Shown here piece by piece: positions 42,078 to 51,677 of a stretch of DNA of 64,000 nucleotides. The notes under the pieces were generated by a model, which saw only the letters and a list, made by a program, of their open reading frames with translations, had not been told where the DNA came from and made no database searches. The DNA is from Spirosoma panaciterrae DSM 21099 (GTDB lineage: Bacteria; Bacteroidota; Bacteroidia; Cytophagales; Spirosomataceae). A program made the position numbers and the translations under genes. Numbering within the stretch: the first letter of the stretch is position 1; the number at the start of each line of letters is the position of its first letter. The stretch spans positions 62,001 to 126,000 of the forward strand of contig NZ_KB893244.1 of assembly GCF_000374025.1 (NCBI RefSeq), written 5' to 3'.

Positions 42078-42518
42078 TTATTCGGGTATCAGAGCATACT
42101 GATTCACCGTATTGCCTGTTTTGCGACTTTCGGCCGTTCGTTCAAGGGATAAAGTAGAGCCATCGGGTTCGGCCAGAATATAATATTCAATCAGTCCATT
42201 GGTATTGGTTGGCTTGGGGGTTAAGTTGTCCAGAAGGAGCCGTTTGTTATCAGTCGATACGCTCCAGGTGCCCGTTGTAACCCGCCCGTCCACATCTTTC
42301 AGGATCACCTGATCGGGTTTGCTCAGATCGAGCCGGAAGTTGGTATAGCCCGGTTTTATATTCGCCGTAGCGCCCAGCGTAAAAACCAGTACTTCCGATT
42401 CCTTAACCGTATTGGCTTTCCAGACTTTGTTGATCAGACTGGTAATGGGTGTGATGGGCTTTGGCTGACAACCTGCCAGGCACAGTAGGAGTATAAGCAG
42501 GCCAGATTGGTTTTTCAT
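42078..42518 (-). CDS. Small lipoprotein, last gene of the surface operon
   Basis: About 146 residues from ATG 42518. The lipobox is LLCLAGC (Cys near residue 17). The mature domain looks like a lipocalin-type or DUF4488-like sandwich: VWKANTVKESEVLVFTLG, GTWSVSTDNKRLLLDNL and a C-terminal strand with ILAEPDGSTLSLERTAE. The ATG overlaps the stop codon of the fibronectin-repeat gene (ATGA), so translation is coupled. An in-frame start at 42611 would fall inside that gene and lacks a signal peptide. Confidence 0.68.
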   Translation of the reverse strand: MKNQSGLLILLLCLAGCQPKPITPITSLINKVWKANTVKESEVLVFTLGATANIKPGYTNFRLDLSKPDQVILKDVDGRVTTGTWSVSTDNKRLLLDNLTPKPTNTNGLIEYYILAEPDGSTLSLERTAESRKTGNTVNQYALIPE

Positions 42519-45370
42519 GGCAGTAAAATTCGTTTTGTGAAGAGTCGGCCTTCCACGCGGATGACTACCACATACATACCCGTTGGGAGTTGCCCAAGTG
42601 AATAAGCCCATGCGGCTGCTGGCAAAACACGTCGGTTATCGGTTAGATGGATACGTCCATTGAGGCTATGCAGTTGAATCTGGGCTACACTGGTTTGATG
42701 CCAGTCGGTTTTGATCTGTAGACTTTGGTCGGTTACAAATACCTGCGTTTGCGAAAGCCATTCATCTTCCACAGCAATCAGAATCTCCTTGATCTGGGCC
42801 TGTGCAATGTTCGAAAAGCCTGAACTCCCAGCGGAGTTGGTGGCCTGAATCCGGTAATAGTAGGTGGTAAATTCCTGCAAACCAGCGTCGGTGTAAGTAG
42901 TCTGCGAAGCAGGAACGGTTTTTAGTTCCTGAAAAGGACCTGATGCACTAGTCGACCGCTCAATCCGTACCGAAACCGAACTCAGACTCACAGCGGCCCA
43001 GGTGAGTTTGACCTGGTCATAATCGACCACTTCGGCGGTCAAGTTGACAGGGGTGCCCGGTGGTGCTAACGGCGTGGTCGCACAGACCGGATCGGTATAG
43101 GCCGATGGACCAGCTGCATTTTTGGCTCGTATTCGATAACAGTACTGTGTGTTGTCGGCCAGTGTCTTATCGTCGTAGCTGGTACTATTGGCGGGTAAGT
43201 CGCCTATTTTCTGGAATGAACCGCTTGAACCTGTGGCCCGTTCGAGTTCAAAGCCACTTTCGTTCGTTGACTGATCGGTCCAGGATACGTTGATCTGGTT
43301 GGGCGAAATTACTTTGACGGCCAGTCCGGCAGGGGCTTTGGGCGGCACATCGGGTGTGATGGCATCGGCCACGTTACTGTTCGGCCCCGTTCCGCTGGCA
43401 TTGGTGGCCCGGATGCGGTAGTAGTAGCGGGTGTTGGGTGTCAGACCATTATCCGCATAAGTCGTTGTCGTTCCGGCTACCGTCGTCAGTGAATTCCAGC
43501 TACCGACACCGTCCGGGCTGCGCTCGATCACAATACTAGCCGCATTCGGAATGACACTCCAACTCAGGCTGATCTGCGTCGTGGAGGTTGCCGTGGCCTT
43601 CAGGTCCTGCGCTGCAATGGGTGGGCCGACGGGTGTGGTCACATCGACCGTGTTGGAAGGATTTGACGAACCGGCCGCGTTGACCGCTCGAATCCGATAG
43701 TAATAGTGGGTTTGCGGAGCCACGCTCTGATCGGTATAGGTAGTTGCGTTCTGACCTGCATCGCCAATTTTTGTCCAGGTCGTTCCATCCGGGCTGCGAT
43801 CAATCTGGAAGCCCGTTTCGTTGCCGGAAAGATCGGCCCATTGCAGATTCACCTGATTGTAGGTAGCTGAGGTAACGGTAAGTCGGGCCGGATCGGCAGG
43901 GGGTACATCGGGCGTAATCGCATTCACAACACTTGAGTAATCGCCCGGTACGCCCGCACTGTTGAGCGCCCGAACCCGGTAGTAATAGCGGGTGTTGGGG
44001 GTTCGGTTATTATCGACAAACGTAGTGGCTGTGGCAGGGGAGGGGCCAATCTGTTGCCAGCCATCCGAACCATTCGGACTGCGTTCGAGCTGATACCCAC
44101 TAGCACCGGCTACCGCGTCCCAGGACAGACTGATCTGTGTGGTCGAGGTGGCTATGGCCTTTACATTTTGCGGAACGCCAGCGGGCGGAGCGGGTGTGGT
44201 TGCACAGGCCGACGGATCGGTATACCCACTGCCCCCCACATCGTTGACGGCCCGCACCCGATAGCAGTATTGGGTATTGGCCTGAACACTCTGGTCACTA
44301 TACGTCTGTGTGTTTGGTCCTACGTCTGCGATTTTTGTATACGAAGCCGTTGAGCCACCCGTAGCGCGCTCGATCTCAAACCGGGATTCATTGTTGCTTA
44401 AATCGGCCCATTGCAGATCGATCCGGTTGTAGGCGATTGCCTGCGCCTGCATCCGGGCCGGGGCTGTGGGGATGCTTTGAGCGGTCGTTTTGCAGACAAT
44501 GGCCGAATAGTCATGCCCGCTCTCGCCAATTCGGTAGCAGTATTCGGTATTGGCTTCCAGGCCCGTATCGGTAAACTCACCACTATCAGCCAGCCAGTCT
44601 TTAATCTTTTCGAAATTGCCCGATTGCCCTTTTCGCCGTTCGATGGTAATGCCCGATTCTTTGCCGTAAGGCGTCCAGTTGAGCTTGATCGAACTGCTGC
44701 TTAGAGTGGTGGCGGTTAAGTTTTTGATATTGGTAGGAGCCAGCGGAATGGTCTGGCAGGCGGGACCCGCGTATCCCGACGAGCCGCCCCCGTTGATGGC
44801 CTGCACCCGGTAACAATACTGTTGCCCGCCCTGTACGCCGTTGTCGGTCAGGCTGGGGGTTCGGCTGTATTGAACCGTCTGGTAGAGGCTATAGGCTCCT
44901 CCCTGTACCGACCGTTCGACCCGGTAGGTTGTTGCGGTTCCACCCGAGCCATTGCTCCAGCTAAGGACTACGCTGCCATTCTGCAAAGTAGCGGTAAAGC
45001 CCGTTGGGGTTCCAGGTGGCTCCTGTGGGGTCGTAACCGTGAGCACGTTGGAATATGTTGTCGAGGCTCCGGTAACCAGTACGGCCCGAACGCGGTAACT
45101 GTAGCTATTCAAGCTTGTGACGGTTTTGTCCTGGTACGAAGGGGTGTTGGCAGCAGCTTCGCCGATCTTGATATAGCTACCGGTCAAGCCTAAACGTTCA
45201 ATCTCGAACTTGCTTTCGTTCGTTGATTTGTCGTCCCAGGCCAGGTCGACCTGGTTATAGGTAACCGCTGTTGCCTTCAGGTTTGTTGGAGCGTTGGATT
45301 GGGCGAACAGGGAGGTAGAGACCAGTACAAGAAATAGTGGCCCCAGCACAAATAGTGTAAATATTTTCAT
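42515..45370 (-). CDS. Nine-repeat fibronectin type III surface protein with T9SS sorting domain
   Basis: A 951-residue protein: signal peptide (1-23, ending LFAQ), nine fibronectin type III domains of about 90-95 residues each (residues about 27-870), and a C-terminal type A sorting domain of about 75 residues with the typical ending (LPTGMYVVVIRVEGRLFTKRILLP read in parts: GMYVVVI, TKRILL). T9SS would carry it through the outer membrane and anchor it. Domains 4, 6 and 8 share the NQVNLQWADLS-type core while 5 and 7 share TTQISLSW, so the array grew as two-domain units. Likely adhesin or matrix protein. Confidence 0.85.
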   Translation of the reverse strand: MKIFTLFVLGPLFLVLVSTSLFAQSNAPTNLKATAVTYNQVDLAWDDKSTNESKFEIERLGLTGSYIKIGEAAANTPSYQDKTVTSLNSYSYRVRAVLVTGASTTYSNVLTVTTPQEPPGTPTGFTATLQNGSVVLSWSNGSGGTATTYRVERSVQGGAYSLYQTVQYSRTPSLTDNGVQGGQQYCYRVQAINGGGSSGYAGPACQTIPLAPTNIKNLTATTLSSSSIKLNWTPYGKESGITIERRKGQSGNFEKIKDWLADSGEFTDTGLEANTEYCYRIGESGHDYSAIVCKTTAQSIPTAPARMQAQAIAYNRIDLQWADLSNNESRFEIERATGGSTASYTKIADVGPNTQTYSDQSVQANTQYCYRVRAVNDVGGSGYTDPSACATTPAPPAGVPQNVKAIATSTTQISLSWDAVAGASGYQLERSPNGSDGWQQIGPSPATATTFVDNNRTPNTRYYYRVRALNSAGVPGDYSSVVNAITPDVPPADPARLTVTSATYNQVNLQWADLSGNETGFQIDRSPDGTTWTKIGDAGQNATTYTDQSVAPQTHYYYRIRAVNAAGSSNPSNTVDVTTPVGPPIAAQDLKATATSTTQISLSWSVIPNAASIVIERSPDGVGSWNSLTTVAGTTTTYADNGLTPNTRYYYRIRATNASGTGPNSNVADAITPDVPPKAPAGLAVKVISPNQINVSWTDQSTNESGFELERATGSSGSFQKIGDLPANSTSYDDKTLADNTQYCYRIRAKNAAGPSAYTDPVCATTPLAPPGTPVNLTAEVVDYDQVKLTWAAVSLSSVSVRIERSTSASGPFQELKTVPASQTTYTDAGLQEFTTYYYRIQATNSAGSSGFSNIAQAQIKEILIAVEDEWLSQTQVFVTDQSLQIKTDWHQTSVAQIQLHSLNGRIHLTDNRRVLPAAAWAYSLGQLPTGMYVVVIRVEGRLFTKRILLP

Positions 45371-45396
45371 GATGACGACTATCGACGGCCTTTAGG

Positions 45397-47382
45397 TTAG
45401 TTGCGGGAAGTTGGTTTGACGATTTCACTAGTCAACTGCTGACCGATCTGGTTTACAGCTACTACGGCGATTTCATAATCTGCTCCGGTTTCCCAGTCAG
45501 TTAATATCGCTTGAGTTTGGATGAGTAGGGGTGTAACGGCACGAAACGTTTCGTTTGTGTTACGAACCACTACCCGATAGCCTGCGAAGTTGTAAGGTTG
45601 TGGTGTTAAACTCCAGCTCACAATCAGTTTCTTTTCGCGTTCATTTAACTGAATCTTTATGTCTTTCGGTACTGTAAGTGATTGTCTGCTAGGCACTTCA
45701 ACGACTTTGGGTAGTGACTGCTTCGACTGGTTTCCTGCACTGTCAATTGCTAATACGGCGTAGCTATATGTACCTCCCTTCAGTTGACGATCTGTAAAAC
45801 TCGGTCGTGTCGAACGCCCAATCACCTGAAAATTGGGTTGTTTATCAGCTTCATTTTGACGGAGTATCTGATAGCTTCGTACATCCTCCGAGCTTGAAGG
45901 TGTCCAAACCAAGCGAACCGAATCGGTGGTAGCAACCGAAGTTGTTAACATAGGAGCCATAGGCGGCTGTCGGTCGGGTAAACGAACAGTCAGTAGGGCA
46001 GGAGTGCTTTCATTATCGTTCTTATCGACCGCTGTTACCCGATAGTAGAAAACATTCTGATTATTGCGGGGGAGTGTGTCCCGAAATGCGGTTCCTTTCA
46101 GCGGGTTAAGCTGCAACTGAGCGTAGTTGTCCGATTTATTTTGCAACCCGCGATAGACAAAATAGCCTTTCAGATCGGGCTCCTGATTGGCCCGCCAGTT
46201 GAGGTTGACGTGCCCCATCGTATCAGTTTGTACGGTTAAACCGGTAGGCAGACCGGGTGGAGTCAGATCAGGGTGCAAAACCTGAATCGGCGACGTATGT
46301 ACACTGTTACCTGCCAGATCTTCAGCCTGAATGTAGTAGTAATAGCTAGTGCCTTCCGTAGCAGTTTCGTCCAAGAAGGTCGTATCGGCAGTCGCCAGCA
46401 AACGGGGCAAAATGGGCTGAAACGGTTTGTCCATAGCCGTTCCCCGGAAGAGCCGATAGCCAATACAGTCGCGAGAGGAGGAAGGACTCCAGCTAAGCCG
46501 CACTCCTTTTTTATCGACTCGTCCCTGCAGTGCCGTAGCGCCAGCAGGCGGGTCCATATCTTTAATTGTCAGCCAGGCTGCCTGACTCATCTCACCTGGA
46601 TTTACAAACGGATCGAGGGCGGCAATTCGGTAGTAATAGGTTTCGCCTTCCCGTAAGGTACTATCACTGTCGGTAAATTGCGTCGATGGCCGTTTCCCGT
46701 TTTGGGCATCCACCACTACAATCGGCTTTTTGTTGATCTGTACTTCGGCTGCGTTTCCGCGTCGGCGATAGACGTTGTAGGCCAGAATATCGGGTCGGAT
46801 GTCCCAACTTAAAGCGATCTGATGGGTTTTCTGCTGCACTATTTTCAGGCCGATTGGTGCCTGTTGCGGTTTGTAATTACCAGCCCGGACGGGTGCGCTT
46901 ATTGCCCATGAATACTGTTTACCACCGAAAAGGGCGCTTACTGCATATTCGTACGTTTGCCCGGCTTCCACCGTATTATCTTTATAGTACATCCCAGCCG
47001 CCCGCGCAAATTCGTTGTCGATGTAAACATTCATGCCGAATAGCTTGAGATAAAGCTCTATGTCCTCTTTCTTATCCGGCCATGATTTGTTGAGTTCCAG
47101 AAAATTTCTGCGCGCTTCAGCAACAGCTCCCGGCCCTGTCAAATCACTGGATGTAATCGCTTCCAGCGGTTTAGTGGTCAGTTTTTTAAAGATCTTCTCG
47201 CCTGTTGCCCGTCGAAGAATATGGTATTGCACCTCCGTGGGCGCAACCAGAAGCCATTTAATCTGAATCGCTTTCCCATCGGACGTAGGCTGGGCATAGG
47301 CTCTGGCCATCTTCTCCTGCCCTCGTGCCGAACAAAGACCAACTAACAATAACCAGCTTGTTATGTATACTATCTTTTTCAT
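45397..47382 (-). CDS. Five-repeat fibronectin type III secreted protein
   Basis: About 661 residues from ATG 47382; an upstream in-frame start would overlap the previous gene. A signal peptide (ending CSARGQ) is followed by an N-terminal domain of about 170 residues with a KIFKKLTTKPLE segment, then five fibronectin type III modules beginning at PIGLKIVQQKTHQ, PPAGATALQGR, PPGLPTGLTVQ, PPMAPMLTTSV and VPKDIKIQLNE. No T9SS domain is evident at the C-terminus (IVKPTSRN). It is placed between the large 1420-residue gene and the T9SS fibronectin gene in one operon, so it is probably an interacting surface component. Confidence 0.82.
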   Translation of the reverse strand: MKKIVYITSWLLLVGLCSARGQEKMARAYAQPTSDGKAIQIKWLLVAPTEVQYHILRRATGEKIFKKLTTKPLEAITSSDLTGPGAVAEARRNFLELNKSWPDKKEDIELYLKLFGMNVYIDNEFARAAGMYYKDNTVEAGQTYEYAVSALFGGKQYSWAISAPVRAGNYKPQQAPIGLKIVQQKTHQIALSWDIRPDILAYNVYRRRGNAAEVQINKKPIVVVDAQNGKRPSTQFTDSDSTLREGETYYYRIAALDPFVNPGEMSQAAWLTIKDMDPPAGATALQGRVDKKGVRLSWSPSSSRDCIGYRLFRGTAMDKPFQPILPRLLATADTTFLDETATEGTSYYYYIQAEDLAGNSVHTSPIQVLHPDLTPPGLPTGLTVQTDTMGHVNLNWRANQEPDLKGYFVYRGLQNKSDNYAQLQLNPLKGTAFRDTLPRNNQNVFYYRVTAVDKNDNESTPALLTVRLPDRQPPMAPMLTTSVATTDSVRLVWTPSSSEDVRSYQILRQNEADKQPNFQVIGRSTRPSFTDRQLKGGTYSYAVLAIDSAGNQSKQSLPKVVEVPSRQSLTVPKDIKIQLNEREKKLIVSWSLTPQPYNFAGYRVVVRNTNETFRAVTPLLIQTQAILTDWETGADYEIAVVAVNQIGQQLTSEIVKPTSRN

Positions 47383-47414
47383 CTCTTTGTCGATTATCAT
47401 CGTTGAAATGTCCG

Positions 47415-50400
47415 TCAACAACCCCAGCCAATCGTGGAACAGTACGCATCCTTTGCCGCTTTAACCATTTTTTTCGCGCCTTTTACTACTTCCCCAGCGG
47501 CATTTCTGATTAAATTCCCTGCGGCATCCAGCACTTCTCCAGCAGCATTAATAACCACCTGGACACCATCCATCAACCAGCCGAGTACCCCTTCGCAGGG
47601 CCCTTCAACGGAGCCATCGTCGAAACACATATCCGAAGCGCTGCCGTTGGTTCGCAAGTAGGGAGTGGGCGATAATCCAACAATCAGATTGCAACCGCCC
47701 AGTACGGGAAAACAGATACGTTTGTTATAGGCCAGGCAGAAGGAGGGCAGCGTTAGCTGGACGGTTTCTTTTACTTCGGCCAACTTAAAGCTGTAATTAT
47801 TGTAACCAACATTTAAGGTGATCTGCGTACCGACTTTCGTCTTAAGATCAAACTCCGGACGGATGGTAGCGGTCAGATCGGCGTCGGCGCCGGCATACAA
47901 ACTCGCCCAGGGGTTGGTATCGAAATAGGTTTTCGTATTGAAATTTAAGAGATCCGCTTTTAAGTGGGCCTGAATGCCAATGCCGCTGGTTGGTATCCAG
48001 TCCATGCCACCGATGCTGCCGTTGGTTGCATAAAGGGCAATATAACCCTTTGCCGAAGGCGTCATGTCGCCCATAAGACCACACATGGCTTGTACCGTAA
48101 TGAACTGAGCATCAGAGCCGACAGAGACCGAGAAGCCACTAGGCCCCATGTAGAAAGACGCACTTCCCTTCATACAGGCAACCCCGAAATCGCCTTTGGT
48201 CATCACCACGGTTCCCATTAACGTCTTCTCCTTTGGCGTTAGAACAATGACCGCATTGCCCTGAATGCGAGAGGTCGTTGCATCATCCGTACCACCAAGC
48301 TGTTCGATATTAACATCCCCCCGAATCGTAATCGTATCGGGCGCATATCCCTTAAAGGTGATTTCAACTCCCGTTTTTCCCCATAGCAAGCGGCCTTTAT
48401 CGCCCGACGATTGAATGGGCATAGCAGCATACAGTCCAAAACTGGTGTTGGCATCGGGCACGTAGTTATTGTCGAAAATAGCGGTGGCTGAACCCGTATG
48501 ACGCATGTGGCTATACAGCCGTCCTTCGAATCCGTAGGCTTCCAGATTCAGAAACAACGGAATACCCGGCGATTCCTTGCTTTCGTATTTAAAACCAGCA
48601 AACCAATATTTCACGCCCTGCGCTTTTCCGGCAATGATCGTAGCCTGGGTAAGCGCGGCAACAGGGCTGTAGACCATCATGGTATGGTCGAGCCGGAAAC
48701 CGTTGCCGTAAGTCGCATCATCGATATAGTATTCGAAAAAGCCAGAGAACGATGCCGTTCCGGTGCTGTACGAACCTTTAATCTTCTTGGTTTCAGTGGG
48801 GTGTATAAAAGTAGCCGGGGCTGAGCGTTCGAGATAGTAGCCAAGCTGGGTCGCTTCCGTGGCGGCTTCGGCCAGAAATTCATTTTCATCGAACGAAGGA
48901 CCTCCTCCTTTGGGCTTACCAAAGCCAGGCAGTTGCCCCTGAGGAAATGGGATTGCGTCTATGAATTCAAAACTGTCGGCCTTGGGTTTGTTGAAAACAA
49001 TATCATAGGCGTACTCCTCATTGGAAATGATTTTATCGCCAAGAACCAGTTGACCCATAAACGACAGCCGACATTTACTCCCGCCAGTTTCGTCGCCGAG
49101 TATAACCTGCGACAGATGATAGTCCAGTCCATTGATATAAGCTGTTTTTTGTTTACTGCCTCCGTATAGAGCTTTGGCGGTTGCGCTTTTATAGCCGCTC
49201 ACCAGTTCACCTTTCGGGGTGATGGCTACATCGATGGCGTCCATGCGGATATCCCGTGCATCGATTCCTCGTGTTTGATTGGTTTCGTTGTAGGCCGAAA
49301 TCGACATATCTGGATAGAAAAATCCACCATCGAAATAGCCACCTGATACCGAAACGACAACCCGATCACCAACGGGTGTTTGCAACAAGGTACGTTCGGT
49401 TTTGTCGAACCCGAATACATCTGCATCACCCAGCCCGTATTTTCTGACTAAAATTTGCAGATCGCCTACCGCACCGATAAAGGGTATATGCACTTTGCCG
49501 ATCAATTGTCCGGCCTTTACTTCGCTTTCTTTGATAATCGTTACGGCATCGGTGATCTTGGCTTTGAAGCCTAGGTAATTGGCTTGTAGATTCAGGTTTT
49601 TCTGCGTTCCGTTCGTTGATTCGTAGCCTTTTCCCCGGTTGACGACCGGATTTATAGGGAACGTTGTCCATTCTAAATGATCCTGCGCAGTCGGGTGATC
49701 CTGGTCTTGCATATAGATCATTTTGCTGATCCAGAAATTCGGAGAAGGGCAGGAAATTCCTTTCACCCATTGTGGATACGTCAGATCGCTGGCTTCGAAT
49801 AGATCGCCAAGCTGCACATTAATAGCCTGAAAACTCAGGAATACGCGTGCCTGCCCATCTACGACACCAAGCGGCACCTGAGGATCTTCAATTTGTTCAG
49901 TAAAAGTGATGCCGTCACTATCCTGAAAGTCTATCGTTATGGGCGCTGTATCTTTCCGGCCACTGGGTACTTTCAGGCTTCCCTTCAGATGCGCTTTCAG
50001 GATACCATTCTGAATTTCGAAATAAGATCCGGCCTTTACAGTCAGGAAGAAATCCTTCAGGTCAGCCATCGGGCCGCCATATTCCTTACCAAAGGGAATG
50101 GATAACGATGGAGCCTTTTTGAGGTCGTTGCCAACCGATTCGATAGAGTGCCACTCGCCAGGTATATCCACTACCAGATTGCCATCATACGTATTAACGT
50201 TCCCCCCCGAAACTACACCTCCCTGACCTAACTTAATGCCTCCGCCGATCATGGTCGTCAGGATAATGGGGCTATGCCAGGTGACTCCCGTTTGAATAGC
50301 AGATTCCTCTGTACCGCCTTTCTGGAGTGTATGGGCATTGAGTTTTTCGTCAAAGGCTTCGGTATGGGTAGCAACCAGCCGAATGGCCTGGTAGGCTATC

Positions 50401-51677
50401 TCGGCGGTTCCACCTGTGTGCTTGTCTGTTTTCAGTTTTACCGTTTTATCCCCTATCTGCGCTCCTTTCAGGCTGCTTTCGAGCTTACCGTTAACCACCG
50501 TAAAGTCATAAAATCCGCTATTGCCTCGTTTCTGGCTTTTATCGTAGCCCAATGGGCGAATACTCAGATTGGCAAAATTGACATCTACAGCCAATTTTAC
50601 CGGCGATTTCATGACGAGTGTGCCCGTGCCCGAAAAATGATCCCGATCCGGGTTCGTAATTTTCTTGATCGTAATGGTTTGTCCACAAAAGATCAGCTCG
50701 GCTAATCCCGAAACGTTTATTGGCGATTTAGCATTGACCAAATCGGGTGTCGTTTTCAATGTGTCGGCAACTGTCCCGTACCGGAACGCGCAAACCGGAC
50801 TTTTACCATCGTTGAGTAGATTCAGTTTCCCGAACTTATCCACAGCCTGCACCCGCCAGGCATAGCGTTTGCCTACTTTCAGTGGTAGATATTGTGGGCC
50901 GTATAGAAATGTACTGCTGGTTAAGTTCTTCACTTCGATACCCGACGGCGGCAAGGCTACCGCGTCGATGAACACGTTTGGATCGACGTTCTCCAGCGGT
51001 AGTTCAATCACCCGAAGGGTATAGCTAACCTGGGTAGGTAAAATACCGGCTGGGGGTGTCCAGGAAAATACAGTCGCCTGAGGAGTCGTAGGTAATACAT
51101 CGTTATCACAAAAGGGTGAGATCAGAATTGGAGGCTCAATAGATTTTACCGAGAACGGGGGTGAACAACCCAACGGAAACCCCGACGACAATGGTTGACT
51201 AGTTCGGTTATCATAGGCCTGAACACACACCTGGTAGTTTCCTTCGGGTAATGGTTTGCCTTGATACAGCAAATCTTTGCTAACCCCTTCTACGCTGATC
51301 TGATTCAGGTCGAAGGTGCCTTCAAGGTCGGCTCGGGTCAGGATGCGGGTTTCGCCGGGAGCCAGTTTCAACGGACGGTTAGGCCGGAAGTTAGGCAGTG
51401 TTTGAATCAGTACGCCGTTATCGCCTTCGACGCGTCCTTGCAAGCGAACATCGAGTGCGGTCATGGTCAGGTTTCGGACAATCACCTGAAGTTGCTGCCC
51501 GGCACCCGCATAGTCCTGCAAATAAGCACTGTAGGGCGGCATGACGTTGATGGTCACCTGCACCTGCGTTTGCGCATAGGCAAACGGAACCCATCCGATC
51601 AGGACGGCCAGTGTCAGCCAAAGACGTTTGCCTGGTTGCCAACGTTGAAAAATGGTCTGGTTAGAAAGAGATACCAT
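47415..51677 (-). CDS. Giant secreted protein, TANFOR-like N-terminal domain
   Basis: A 1420-residue protein with a signal peptide (about 1-35, ending AYAQ). The first 180 residues (VQVTINVMPPYSAYLQDYAG, LAPGETRILTRADLEGTFDLN, LPEGNYQVCVQAYD) resemble what I remember as the TANFOR domain of large secreted Bacteroidota proteins. A fibronectin-like module follows at about 185-300, then about 1000 residues of beta-rich sequence with few motifs. The last 50 residues form an Ala-rich amphipathic helix with NAAGEV repeated, ending in a Cys pair (AYCSTIGWGC). Its start overlaps the beta-barrel gene by 17 bases. Function unknown; context suggests a surface assembly. Confidence 0.72.
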   Translation of the reverse strand: MVSLSNQTIFQRWQPGKRLWLTLAVLIGWVPFAYAQTQVQVTINVMPPYSAYLQDYAGAGQQLQVIVRNLTMTALDVRLQGRVEGDNGVLIQTLPNFRPNRPLKLAPGETRILTRADLEGTFDLNQISVEGVSKDLLYQGKPLPEGNYQVCVQAYDNRTSQPLSSGFPLGCSPPFSVKSIEPPILISPFCDNDVLPTTPQATVFSWTPPAGILPTQVSYTLRVIELPLENVDPNVFIDAVALPPSGIEVKNLTSSTFLYGPQYLPLKVGKRYAWRVQAVDKFGKLNLLNDGKSPVCAFRYGTVADTLKTTPDLVNAKSPINVSGLAELIFCGQTITIKKITNPDRDHFSGTGTLVMKSPVKLAVDVNFANLSIRPLGYDKSQKRGNSGFYDFTVVNGKLESSLKGAQIGDKTVKLKTDKHTGGTAEIAYQAIRLVATHTEAFDEKLNAHTLQKGGTEESAIQTGVTWHSPIILTTMIGGGIKLGQGGVVSGGNVNTYDGNLVVDIPGEWHSIESVGNDLKKAPSLSIPFGKEYGGPMADLKDFFLTVKAGSYFEIQNGILKAHLKGSLKVPSGRKDTAPITIDFQDSDGITFTEQIEDPQVPLGVVDGQARVFLSFQAINVQLGDLFEASDLTYPQWVKGISCPSPNFWISKMIYMQDQDHPTAQDHLEWTTFPINPVVNRGKGYESTNGTQKNLNLQANYLGFKAKITDAVTIIKESEVKAGQLIGKVHIPFIGAVGDLQILVRKYGLGDADVFGFDKTERTLLQTPVGDRVVVSVSGGYFDGGFFYPDMSISAYNETNQTRGIDARDIRMDAIDVAITPKGELVSGYKSATAKALYGGSKQKTAYINGLDYHLSQVILGDETGGSKCRLSFMGQLVLGDKIISNEEYAYDIVFNKPKADSFEFIDAIPFPQGQLPGFGKPKGGGPSFDENEFLAEAATEATQLGYYLERSAPATFIHPTETKKIKGSYSTGTASFSGFFEYYIDDATYGNGFRLDHTMMVYSPVAALTQATIIAGKAQGVKYWFAGFKYESKESPGIPLFLNLEAYGFEGRLYSHMRHTGSATAIFDNNYVPDANTSFGLYAAMPIQSSGDKGRLLWGKTGVEITFKGYAPDTITIRGDVNIEQLGGTDDATTSRIQGNAVIVLTPKEKTLMGTVVMTKGDFGVACMKGSASFYMGPSGFSVSVGSDAQFITVQAMCGLMGDMTPSAKGYIALYATNGSIGGMDWIPTSGIGIQAHLKADLLNFNTKTYFDTNPWASLYAGADADLTATIRPEFDLKTKVGTQITLNVGYNNYSFKLAEVKETVQLTLPSFCLAYNKRICFPVLGGCNLIVGLSPTPYLRTNGSASDMCFDDGSVEGPCEGVLGWLMDGVQVVINAAGEVLDAAGNLIRNAAGEVVKGAKKMVKAAKDAYCSTIGWGC

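Noticed and set aside
42515..45370. Regular repeats resembling a tandem DNA repeat array or CRISPR
   Set aside because: The period is about 280 bases and follows fibronectin type III domains in one open reading frame; there are no short identical repeats with spacers.
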